Positions 15,741 through 23,494 of a stretch of 48,358 nucleotides of DNA are shown here, one piece after another (position 1 is the stretch's first letter; the number at the start of each line of letters is the position of its first letter). The notes beneath the pieces were generated by a model, which was not told the origin of the DNA, searched no databases, and worked only from the letters and a program-made list of their open reading frames with translations. Position numbers and translations under genes: made by a program. The DNA comes from Bacteroidota bacterium (GTDB lineage Bacteria; Bacteroidota; Bacteroidia; Bacteroidales; JAAUTT01): assembly GCA_023429135.1 (NCBI GenBank), contig JAEYWD010000079.1, forward strand, positions 1-48,358, read 5' to 3'.

Positions 15741-17525
15741 ATGACAAATACAATCAGACATATATTCACGGCAGTAATGACTTTTTTGCTGCTTGGTTTT
15801 CAGATTCAGGCCCAAAATAATGCGCCACTGGCCGACGATATTATCTTTAAAGCGCTTACCGATGAATTGACAAGAAGCTCCAATGATCTGGTACTTAATA
15901 ATTATCAACCGCCATTTTATGTTTCTTATCAACTGTACGACATAAAAACACTTCTGATAAAAGCAACACTGGGCACTATTCGTCAGGTTCAGGAGAATCC
16001 TGTCCGGAGCAGCAATATTCGTCTTATGGTGGGAGATTATAACCTGAATGATGAAAATTTTTCGGGGCAGACGCCTCTGATGACAGTGAGCAATTATCTG
16101 CCGGTTCCTCTTGAGAACGATTACGACGGTATCAGAAGAGCATTCTGGATATCAACTGATCGGCTTTATAAAAGCTCGCTGCAGCGCTACGAGCAAAAAC
16201 TCACAGCTTTAAAGCAACAAAACAAAACCGATGGCGAACAGATTGACGATTTTACTAAAGCTGCCCCTTTAACCTATATTTCAAAGGAGCCCGACTTCAA
16301 AATTGACAGAGCAAAATGGGAAAACGTAGCTCGCGAAGTATCGGCAGTTTTTAATGCTTATGGCGATATAAGTGCTTCCACTACCACCATCTTTGTTGTG
16401 AAAGCATGGACTTACCATGTTACCAGCGAAGGAGCACGTATCAAATTCCCCGTGAATATTACCGCGTTGATGGTTAACGCTTATACCCAGGCGAACGATG
16501 GTGAACCCTTAACCGATCATGTTTTATATTTTGCCCCTACTCCCGATCAACTTCCTTCGTTGGAGAAAATGAAACTGGAAGCCAGGCAACTTGCCGACTA
16601 CATGGTGACCCTCCGGAATGCACCGGCTCTAAAGGAATCGTATGCCGGACCGGTTATTTTTGAAGGTAATGCTGTAGCCGAATTATTCTCACAAAAACTT
16701 TTTGCCCCCAATGCAGGATTATTTGCAACCCGGGAGCCGGTGATGGCAGTGGAGCGCCAGGGATACGAACAAAGCTCGGCTACCAAATTTGACAACCGGA
16801 TTGGACAGAAAATTATTTCGCCCAGTATTTCCATAAAAGCAATTTCGCGAACAAAAACATTTAATGGAATTCCTCTGATTGGCGCATTTGAAATTGACGC
16901 TGAAGGAGTGACTCCTCCCGATGAACTGGTATTGGTACAAAACGGAATACTTAGAACTTTACTCAATGGAAGGGTTCCAACTTCTAAGGTAAAGGAATCA
17001 AATGGTCACATGCGGTTGGTTTTAAATCAAAACGGTTATCCATATAGTTTAAAATCTCCGGGCGTTATCAATATATCTTACCAAAATGGCAAACCTGCAG
17101 CATCGTTCAAAAAACATGTGCTCGATGAATTTGCTCAAAACGGACTGGAGTATATTTATGTCATAAAGAAATTGCAGGTTCCAAACACCGGTATGATTGG
17201 CGTAATGTCCACCGCAGCCAACCGTAATCTCTCTGTTTCCAGACCGATAGTAATTTATCAGGTTTCGGCCAAAACAGGCGAAGAAACGCTGATTCGTTCT
17301 GCCATCATAAACGATTTTCACATGTCGGCATTCAAACAAATACCCGGAGGAACAAGCGAACAGGTGGTTTATAACACTGCTGTTCTCAAATATGGAATAA
17401 TAATTCCTTCGACCTATATTGTTCCCCAGGCGTTGGTTTTCGAGGATATCAATATCGAACCCGATAAGGGAGTTACAAAAGCCAAGCTCCCAGTAGTTCC
17501 TAATCCGGTGCTGGCAGTTAAATAG
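15741..17525 (+). CDS. Exported TldE/PmbA-like partner lacking the zinc motif
   Basis: 594 residues from the ATG at 15741, chosen because it begins a good signal peptide (MTNTIRHIFTAVMTFLLLGF, ending QIQAQ). The overall architecture follows the preceding TldD-like protein: TYISKEPDFKIDRAKWE and YAGPVIFEGNAVAELFSQKL match its LKFNKAEWETR and FSGPALLSGKASGVFFHEIF. Where the partner has HEIFGH this protein has SQKLFA, and it has no matching GTCGAESGG cysteine, so it is non-catalytic. That is the expected split between TldD and TldE. It probably shapes the substrate chamber of a periplasmic heterodimer. A separate promoter just past its stop serves the next genes. Confidence 0.8.
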   Translation: MTNTIRHIFTAVMTFLLLGFQIQAQNNAPLADDIIFKALTDELTRSSNDLVLNNYQPPFYVSYQLYDIKTLLIKATLGTIRQVQENPVRSSNIRLMVGDYNLNDENFSGQTPLMTVSNYLPVPLENDYDGIRRAFWISTDRLYKSSLQRYEQKLTALKQQNKTDGEQIDDFTKAAPLTYISKEPDFKIDRAKWENVAREVSAVFNAYGDISASTTTIFVVKAWTYHVTSEGARIKFPVNITALMVNAYTQANDGEPLTDHVLYFAPTPDQLPSLEKMKLEARQLADYMVTLRNAPALKESYAGPVIFEGNAVAELFSQKLFAPNAGLFATREPVMAVERQGYEQSSATKFDNRIGQKIISPSISIKAISRTKTFNGIPLIGAFEIDAEGVTPPDELVLVQNGILRTLLNGRVPTSKVKESNGHMRLVLNQNGYPYSLKSPGVINISYQNGKPAASFKKHVLDEFAQNGLEYIYVIKKLQVPNTGMIGVMSTAANRNLSVSRPIVIYQVSAKTGEETLIRSAIINDFHMSAFKQIPGGTSEQVVYNTAVLKYGIIIPSTYIVPQALVFEDINIEPDKGVTKAKLPVVPNPVLAVK

Positions 17526-17526
17526 A

Positions 17527-17558
17527 TTTGCAATCGACAAAGCAGAAAAGTATATTTG
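17527..17558 (+). promoter_or_regulatory. Bacteroidota promoter of the SPFH-GYF gene
   Basis: TTTG, a 20-nt spacer, then TATATTTG, a full match to both promoter halves. It sits in the 54-nt gap after the TldE-like gene and predicts a leader of about 16 nt before the ATG at 17580. It favours that ATG over an ATG at 17556 that lies inside the promoter. Confidence 0.65.
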
Positions 17559-17579
17559 TTTCACTTAAAATATTTTACC

Positions 17580-18683
17580 ATGGGACTTTTTGACAAACTA
17601 CGCGCTGAATTTATCGATATTATAGAATGGCTCGATCCTTCCAACGATACAATGGTTCACCGCTTCGAGCGGTTTCAGAATGAAATCAAGTACGGTGCAC
17701 AGCTTACCGTACGCGAAACTCAGAACGCTGTCTTTGTTAATGAAGGAAAGATTGCCGATGTTTATCAGCCTGGCAGATACGAGTTAATCACGCAGAATAT
17801 GCCTATCCTCACAACCCTGAAGGGATGGAAGTATGGGTTTAATAGTCCTTTTAAAGCTGAAGTTTATTTTGTAAACACCAAACAGTTTACCGATCTCAAA
17901 TGGGGAAGTCCAAACCCGATCATGATGCGCGACCCCGAATTTGGGCCGATACGAATCCGGGCATTTGGTAATTTTGCCATGCGCATTGTCGATCCTGCAA
18001 AGTTTATCCTTACTGTGGTTGGAACATCGGGCGATTTCACCACCGAAACTATTCTGGGACAGTTGCGAAACATTGCTATAACAAGATTTTCGGATGCTCT
18101 TGCCGAATCCAAAATTGCAGCCCTCGATATGGCATCAAACCTCAACGAGTTCTCTACTTTCTGCGAACAAAAATTGCAATCGGATTTTACAGAGTATGGC
18201 ATTCAACTGAGCAAATTCCTGGTTGTAAGCATTACACTACCTGAGGAAGTTGAAAAAGTGCTCGATAAAAGAACCAGCATGGGAATTGTTGGCGATATGA
18301 ATAAGTACATGCAGTTTCAGGCAGCACAAAGCATGGAAGCCGCTGCCAATAATCCCGCCGATGGAGGAGCCTCAGCAGGCATGGGCATGGGCATGGGTTT
18401 TGGGATGGCAAACATGATGATGAATAATCTCAATCAGCAGCAACAGCAAAATCAGGGAGGAAGCACTCCTCCGCCGCTTCCGGGTCAGGTAAAATATCAT
18501 GTTGCAGTGAATGGCCAACCGAGCGGGCCTTTTGATATGCCTGCCCTGCAACAAATGGTTTCGCAGGGACAACTTACCCGCGAATCGCTCGTTTGGAAAG
18601 AAGGAATGCCGGGCTGGCAACCCGCCGGAACAGTTCTTACGTCGCTATTTGGCCAGGTACCTCCTCCTATACCTCAAGCTTAA
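17580..18683 (+). CDS. SPFH-domain protein with C-terminal GYF_2 domain
   Basis: 367 residues. The N-terminal ~250 residues match the SPFH family of the YdjI/COG4260 type (MGLFDKLRAEFIDIIEWLDP, then AVFVNEGKIADVYQPGRYEL and FGPIRIRAFGNFAMRIVDP). A flexible linker rich in Gly, Met, Asn and Gln (GMGMGMGFG, then Q5) leads to a GYF_2 domain at about 308-360 (HVAVNGQPSGPFD, then ESLVWKEGMPGWQPAG). There is no transmembrane segment. Relatives usually end in a zinc ribbon; here a GYF_2 domain takes that place and two zinc ribbons are in the next gene, 11 nt away. SPFH proteins of this kind are thought to form membrane-associated scaffolds, and GYF domains bind proline-rich partners. The YdjI-YdjG pairing in Bacillus is the nearest known context. 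Confidence 0.85.
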   Translation: MGLFDKLRAEFIDIIEWLDPSNDTMVHRFERFQNEIKYGAQLTVRETQNAVFVNEGKIADVYQPGRYELITQNMPILTTLKGWKYGFNSPFKAEVYFVNTKQFTDLKWGSPNPIMMRDPEFGPIRIRAFGNFAMRIVDPAKFILTVVGTSGDFTTETILGQLRNIAITRFSDALAESKIAALDMASNLNEFSTFCEQKLQSDFTEYGIQLSKFLVVSITLPEEVEKVLDKRTSMGIVGDMNKYMQFQAAQSMEAAANNPADGGASAGMGMGMGFGMANMMMNNLNQQQQQNQGGSTPPPLPGQVKYHVAVNGQPSGPFDMPALQQMVSQGQLTRESLVWKEGMPGWQPAGTVLTSLFGQVPPPIPQA

Positions 18684-18694
18684 GTTAGTCAGTC

Positions 18695-19801
18695 ATGAGT
18701 GAAGAAAATATAGCAGAACACACGCACCAACACGAACTAATTTGCAAAAACTGTGGAGCAAAACAGGTTTTTGCTCCCGGGAAAGGTAGTCTCGCTTGCG
18801 AATACTGCGGTACCCTGAACGAAATTCAGGTCAAGGATGAAGAAATAGTGGAGCTCAATCTTGAGGAACATCTCAGCAACCTGAGCCAATCGACTCCAAC
18901 CATCGATATTCAGACTGTAAAATGTAAATCGTGCAGCGCCCAAACTACATTCGATGCTAATGTTGTAAGCAATTTCTGTGCTTTCTGCGGAAGTCCTATC
19001 GTTATCAAAGAGGCTTCTGTAAACCGGGTTTTCAAGCCCAAAGGCATTTTACCTTTTAAGGTTGATAAGAAAGCAGCCGAAGGAGCATATTTAAAATGGC
19101 TCGATGGAATCTGGTGGGCACCCTTTGGTTTTAAAAAGAAAGTTCAGGCCAACGAAAAGCTTACCGGAATGTACATTCCCTACTGGACATATGACTCTGA
19201 TACGAACTCGGACTATACCGGAGAGCGTGGCGACGATTATACGGTAATGGTTTCATATACAACTACTGAAAACGGCAAAACGGTAACCCGTCAGCGGCCA
19301 GAAACCCGAACGCGATGGACCTGGGTTTCGGGGAATGTAACTCACTTTTTTAACGATGTGCTCGTAATTGCCAGCAATTCCCTGCCACGCGCAAAAACTG
19401 AAAACCTTGAACCATGGGACCTGAACAGCATGGTACCTTTTGATGAAGCTTATATCAGCGGTTTTCGCACCGAATGCTATCAAATAGACCTGAAAGATGG
19501 ATTAGATCTTGCAAAAGTCCGCATGGACGAACATATTCAACATTTAATCTGTCAGGATATCGGCGGTGATCACCAGCGGATTTCCTCCAAACAGACTTTG
19601 TATTCCAATCTTACCTTCAAGCATATCCTGCTACCGATCTGGATCAGCGCATACCGCTACAATTCAAAACCTTTCCGGTACATGGTGAATGGCCGAACAG
19701 GAGAAGTACAAGGCGAATATCCGGTAAGTGTGTTTAAGATTATTTTGGTAATCTTATTGGTAATTGCGATAATTCTGCTGATTGTGCAGTTGAAAAATTA
19801 A
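18695..19801 (+). CDS. Double zinc-ribbon protein with C-terminal membrane anchor
   Basis: 368 residues. Two CxxC-x14-CxxC zinc ribbons are visible: C17, C20, C35, C38 and C77, C80, C95, C98. A middle domain of unknown function follows (YLKWLDGIWWAPFGFKKKVQ, TGMYIPYWTYDSDT). One transmembrane helix ends the chain (about 345-365, IILVILLVIAIILLIV), so the protein is probably tail-anchored with the ribbons in the cytoplasm. It is often labelled a PriA-like helicase-superfamily or TFIIB-like ribbon protein, but no helicase motif is present. It lies 11 nt after the SPFH-GYF gene and very likely works with it, as YdjG-type proteins do with YdjI-type ones. Confidence 0.82.
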   Translation: MSEENIAEHTHQHELICKNCGAKQVFAPGKGSLACEYCGTLNEIQVKDEEIVELNLEEHLSNLSQSTPTIDIQTVKCKSCSAQTTFDANVVSNFCAFCGSPIVIKEASVNRVFKPKGILPFKVDKKAAEGAYLKWLDGIWWAPFGFKKKVQANEKLTGMYIPYWTYDSDTNSDYTGERGDDYTVMVSYTTTENGKTVTRQRPETRTRWTWVSGNVTHFFNDVLVIASNSLPRAKTENLEPWDLNSMVPFDEAYISGFRTECYQIDLKDGLDLAKVRMDEHIQHLICQDIGGDHQRISSKQTLYSNLTFKHILLPIWISAYRYNSKPFRYMVNGRTGEVQGEYPVSVFKIILVILLVIAIILLIVQLKN

Positions 19802-19835
19802 CAGGAAATTCTCTCTTTTCCTTATTGCCAATGAT

Positions 19836-20303
19836 ATGAGAACTAAAGTATTAAAAATCGAAGGAGACTATATCTGGGCATGCGAAAGGGTCTTTACTCT
19901 GATAAATTCAGATAAAAACCCGATAGACCCGGAAAGCAAAGAAGGGGAAGAAATTGAATTATTGTCCATTTTAATTGAGAAATACGAACGCGAACATTTT
20001 CCAATTGAAGCCCCGGATCCAATTGAAGTTATTAATTTCCGGATGGAACAAATGAACCTTAGGCAAATAGATATTGCACCCATCTTTGGTGGTAAAACAC
20101 GAGTTTCGGAAGTGCTGAACAGGAAGCGCCCTTTAACCTTGAAAATGATCACCTTACTGAATCAATATTTGGGTATTCCTTTTGAATCTTTAATCAAAGG
20201 CAATAAAAACATGGCCTTGGAATCAGAGAAGAAAAACAGTCTTTTAAAAATTACCCAAATCAGGGAATATTTCCTGAAACACAATAATGCCTCAATACTA
20301 TAA
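19836..20303 (+). CDS. HigA-like XRE-family regulator without a toxin partner
   Basis: 155 residues. The helix-turn-helix occupies about 62-120 (PIEVINFRMEQMNLRQIDIA, then GGKTRVSEVLNRKRPLTLKM), the pattern of HigA/COG5499 antitoxins. The N-terminal half (about 1-60) is acidic and helical. HigA genes normally follow a ~95-residue HigB RNase gene; here the upstream 34 nt are non-coding and preceded by the zinc-ribbon gene, so no toxin is present. It may be a solitary transcriptional regulator or an antitoxin left after toxin loss. A strong terminator follows 7 nt after the stop. Confidence 0.8.
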   Translation: MRTKVLKIEGDYIWACERVFTLINSDKNPIDPESKEGEEIELLSILIEKYEREHFPIEAPDPIEVINFRMEQMNLRQIDIAPIFGGKTRVSEVLNRKRPLTLKMITLLNQYLGIPFESLIKGNKNMALESEKKNSLLKITQIREYFLKHNNASIL

Positions 20304-20309
20304 ACAAAC

Positions 20310-20339
20310 AATGCCAGGCAGCTTTCACCACCTGGCATT
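20310..20339. terminator. Bidirectional terminator between higA-like gene and fumarase
   Basis: AATGCCAGG and CCTGGCATT form a perfect 9-bp stem around a 12-nt loop, flanked by AT-rich sequence on both sides. It lies between two convergent genes, 6 nt and 21 nt from their stops. Confidence 0.8.
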
Positions 20340-20360
20340 ATTTATATTATCAAAGATAAA

Positions 20361-21989
20361 CTATCCTCTGGGCTTCAATTGCTTGAAGAAATCGTTTCCT
20401 TTATCATCAACAAGAATGAAGGCTGGGAAATCCACCACTTCGATTTTCCAGATGGCTTCCATGCCTAGCTCGGGATATTCGAGCACTTCAACTTTTTTGA
20501 TGTTGTTCTGTGCCAGGATTGCAGCAGGGCCACCGATGCTTCCCAGGTAAAAACCGCCATATTTTTTGCAGGCATCAGTCACTGCCTGACTGCGGTTACC
20601 TTTGGCAAGCATGATCATGCTTCCGCCGTTTGCCTGAAATTCGTCCACATACGAGTCCATACGACCTGCTGTGGTAGGGCCAAATGAACCTGATGCCATT
20701 CCTGTTGGGGTTTTGGCCGGACCAGCATAATAAATCGGGTGATCTTTCAGGTATTGAGGCATACCTTCGCCTCTGTCAAGTCTTTCTTTCAGCTTGGCAT
20801 GGGCAATGTCGCGGCCTACAACAATAGTTCCATTCAACGAAAGACGGGTTGCCACAGGATATTTGCTTAACTCAGCCAGAACTTCCTTCATAGGGCGGTT
20901 CAGGTCGATTTTAACAGCATCGCCTTCTCCGGCTTCGCGCAAATGTTCAGGGATCAAACGGCCTGGATTCTGTTCTAGCTTTTCGATCCAGATACCATCT
21001 TTGTTGATCTTAGCTTTGATGTTACGGTCGGCCGAGCACGAAACGCCCATTCCCACCGGACAAGAAGCACCGTGACGGGGTAAACGGACAATACGCACAT
21101 CGTAGGCAAAATATTTACCGCCGAACTGAGCACCGAGACCAATTTCCTGGGCTGCTTTCAATACTTTCTTTTCAAGCTCGATATCACGAAAAGCAACGCC
21201 ATGCTCATTTCCCTGAGTTGGCAGGGTGTCGAGATATTTGGTAGAAGCCAGTTTTACGGTTTTCAAACAAGCTTCGGCCGAAGTTCCGCCAATTACAAAG
21301 GCAATGTGGTAAGGAGGACATGCAGCGGTGCCAAGCGATTTCATTTTCTCAACCAGAAAAGCTTCTAGGCTTTTGGGATTGAGCAGGGCTTTGGTTTCCT
21401 GGTATAAATAAGTTTTATTGCCCGAGCCTCCCCCTTTGGTAACGCACAAAAACTTGTACTCAGCACCTTTGGTAGCATACAGGTCGATTTGTGCAGGCAG
21501 GTTGGTTCCGGTATTTTTTTCAGTGTACATGTCGAGCGCTACCGTTTGTGAATAGCGCAGGTTCTCTTCGGTGTAGGTTTTGTAAACACCTTTCGAAAGG
21601 GCTTCTTCGTCGTTTCCTTCCGTCCAAACCTGCTGGCCTTTTTTGCCAACAATGGTTGCAGTACCGGTATCCTGGCAAAAAGGGAGCTGGCCTTTGGAAG
21701 CAACTTCGGCATTGCGAAGCATGGTAAGCGCAACGTATTTATCGTTTTCGCTGGCTTCTGGATCGTTTAGTACAGAAGCCACCTGCTCCTGGTGGGCAGT
21801 GCGTAATAGAAACGACACATCGCGGAAGGCGGCATTCGCCATTTTTGTCAATCCTTCGGCTTCAACTTTTAAAATTTCCTTGCCTTCGAACTGTGCAACG
21901 GAAACGTGATCTTTAGTTAAGAGGTAATATTCTGTTTTATCTTCTCCCAACGGAAAAGGTTCCTGATAATAAAATGATGGTGTTGCCAT
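20361..21989 (-). CDS. fumA: Class I (iron-sulfur) fumarate hydratase
   Basis: 542 residues, with the alpha and beta domains fused in one chain as in FumA/FumB. It hydrates fumarate to malate in the cytoplasm, in the TCA cycle or its reductive branch. The three cysteines expected to hold the [4Fe-4S] cluster are present: C105 (LPFCQDTGT), C224 (GTAACPPYH) and C318 (GMGVSCSADRN). The substrate-binding KGGGSGNKT segment is also intact. The C-terminal half has GPTTAGRMDSYVDEFQANGG and ends in GGPAAILAQNNIK followed by the beta-domain closing strands. It is a single-gene transcript with a -7 element upstream and a shared terminator downstream. An oxygen-sensitive fumarase fits an anaerobic or microaerobic life. 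Confidence 0.96.
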   Translation of the reverse strand: MATPSFYYQEPFPLGEDKTEYYLLTKDHVSVAQFEGKEILKVEAEGLTKMANAAFRDVSFLLRTAHQEQVASVLNDPEASENDKYVALTMLRNAEVASKGQLPFCQDTGTATIVGKKGQQVWTEGNDEEALSKGVYKTYTEENLRYSQTVALDMYTEKNTGTNLPAQIDLYATKGAEYKFLCVTKGGGSGNKTYLYQETKALLNPKSLEAFLVEKMKSLGTAACPPYHIAFVIGGTSAEACLKTVKLASTKYLDTLPTQGNEHGVAFRDIELEKKVLKAAQEIGLGAQFGGKYFAYDVRIVRLPRHGASCPVGMGVSCSADRNIKAKINKDGIWIEKLEQNPGRLIPEHLREAGEGDAVKIDLNRPMKEVLAELSKYPVATRLSLNGTIVVGRDIAHAKLKERLDRGEGMPQYLKDHPIYYAGPAKTPTGMASGSFGPTTAGRMDSYVDEFQANGGSMIMLAKGNRSQAVTDACKKYGGFYLGSIGGPAAILAQNNIKKVEVLEYPELGMEAIWKIEVVDFPAFILVDDKGNDFFKQLKPRG

Positions 21990-22298
21990 ATAGCTAAAAT
22001 TTAAGCGGCAAAGATAATAATTTTATAGTGTTGTGAATTTAGGAACAGAAGAAAATGGAGCGTGAGATTTATGCAATGAATATGACTTAGAGAAGATATT
22101 TGACTATAAAACGAGTTTGTTATACGCTGAAAATGGAATCCTTATGAGGTTTTGACAAGAGAGAAGGGTATATCATGAAATTCAGAGCATCAGGATTAAT
22201 CTGTGTAAAATCATTGGACGAAAAAACTGTGTATGCACTAATAAAATAAATAAACAGATAAGCTAAATAAGTCTGTCATTATAGCGTCTACATCTTGA
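21990..22298. other. 309-nt intergenic region, fumarase promoter only
   Basis: AT-rich sequence between the fumarase start and the end of the propeller operon. The end near fumarase holds a -7 element. I found no plausible coding sequence, tRNA, strong hairpin or repeat in the rest. The propeller operon has no clear terminator here. Confidence 0.6.
22009..22016 (-). promoter_or_regulatory. Candidate -7 promoter element of fumarase
   Basis: On the minus strand TATCTTTG, an exact TAnnTTTG match 20 nt upstream of the fumarase ATG. No TTTG is found at the -33 position. Confidence 0.45.
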
Positions 22299-23480
22299 TT
22301 AATCCTGCAACACAGAAATTCCATCATTTGTCCCTAACCATTTTCTCCCAAGTTTATCAATTATGATTTCATAAACTACATCACTCGACAAACCACAATT
22401 TTCCTTGGTAAAGTTTGTCCAATTTGTGCCATTAAATTTAAAAACCCCGCTTCCACCTGTGCAAAACCACTTGTTTCCCAATTCATCTATAATAATATCC
22501 TGCACAAAACTTAATGTAGTGTAATTGGTCCAATTTGTACCGTTAAACAGTGAAACTCCGCCTGATGATCCAATCCACTTATTGTCATTTTTATCAATAC
22601 AAAGTGCCGTAACCCATTGATTTAATAAACCGCTGTTAAGAGGGTTATAGGTGGTCCAATTTGTGTTATCAAATATTGAAACACCACCACTGTTTGTACA
22701 TATCCATTTTCTTCCAAGTTTATCAATGACAATTTTATTAATTGTATTAAACCCAAGACCACTATTCGTAGTATTATAAGCCTTCCAATTAGAACCATCG
22801 AATTCAATAACCCCACTGTTCATGGTTCCTATCCAAAGATTTTGCCCTTCAAAAACTATTTCCGTAATAAAATCATTAGGTAAACCACTGTTTAAATAAT
22901 TATAATTCTCAAGGCTAATACCATTAAATTTTGACAATCCTATGGAAGTGGCAAACCAAAGGTTATTATTGCTATCAACTGCAATATCATAAATTATAAC
23001 TGTTTGTAATGGAGAATCAGACCAGAATGAAAAATTTGACCAACTATGTCCATCAAATTTGAAGACAATACCACCAAGAGATCCACCCCAAATGTTGCCC
23101 TGATTATCAATAGCAAGTGAACTAATTCTATTGCCATTAAGGTATTTATCACATTTTGTCACTATAACCTCACAAATAGCCTCTAAACTTTTATCAGAGC
23201 TAGAAACCTTTATTTTAGCCTTTCCTGGAGCTATTGCTACAATTTTACCGGAATCGTTAACTGTCACAATAGATTTATCTGTTGAGCTCCAAATCAAAGT
23301 CTTATCTGTGGCATTCAAAGGACTATACGTAGCTTTTAAGGTGTCGTTACCACCAACACTTAACATTACACCGTCCGGAATAAGAGCTAAGTTCGTAATT
23401 GGTATCTTTGTGGTTTCTTTTGAGCAGGAACTAATTAATAATATGGCAACAACAACTCCAAAATATGTGAATTTTTTCAT
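22299..23480 (-). CDS. Lipoprotein with Ig-like domain and seven-bladed Reg_prop propeller
   Basis: 393 residues from the ATG at 23480, chosen because it begins a lipoprotein signal (MKKFTYFGVVVAILLISSCS). A bacterial Ig-like (Big_2) domain follows at about 33-109 (TLKATYSPLNATDKTLIWSS, VNDSGKIVAIAPGKAKI). The remainder is a two-component-regulator-type propeller with seven blades, each ending in a variant of ID-x3-NKWIGT and starting with GGVS-F-G-NWT. In classical proteins such propellers are the periplasmic sensor of hybrid histidine kinases; here there is no kinase or membrane helix, so it is a free-standing lipid-anchored binding protein. It starts 14 nt after a paralogue. Base composition is AT-richer than the neighbours, which may indicate transfer. 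Ligand unknown. Confidence 0.82.
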   Translation of the reverse strand: MKKFTYFGVVVAILLISSCSKETTKIPITNLALIPDGVMLSVGGNDTLKATYSPLNATDKTLIWSSTDKSIVTVNDSGKIVAIAPGKAKIKVSSSDKSLEAICEVIVTKCDKYLNGNRISSLAIDNQGNIWGGSLGGIVFKFDGHSWSNFSFWSDSPLQTVIIYDIAVDSNNNLWFATSIGLSKFNGISLENYNYLNSGLPNDFITEIVFEGQNLWIGTMNSGVIEFDGSNWKAYNTTNSGLGFNTINKIVIDKLGRKWICTNSGGVSIFDNTNWTTYNPLNSGLLNQWVTALCIDKNDNKWIGSSGGVSLFNGTNWTNYTTLSFVQDIIIDELGNKWFCTGGSGVFKFNGTNWTNFTKENCGLSSDVVYEIIIDKLGRKWLGTNDGISVLQD

Positions 23481-23494
23481 GGATGATAAAAATA

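Noticed and set aside
18372..18440. GGCATG-type micro-repeats in the SPFH gene as a regulatory repeat
   Set aside because: They encode the Gly-Met linker between the SPFH and GYF domains and are explained by protein composition.
21990..22298. Possible small RNA or tRNA in the 309-nt gap beside fumarase
   Set aside because: No cloverleaf, no strong hairpin with T-run and no second promoter were found.
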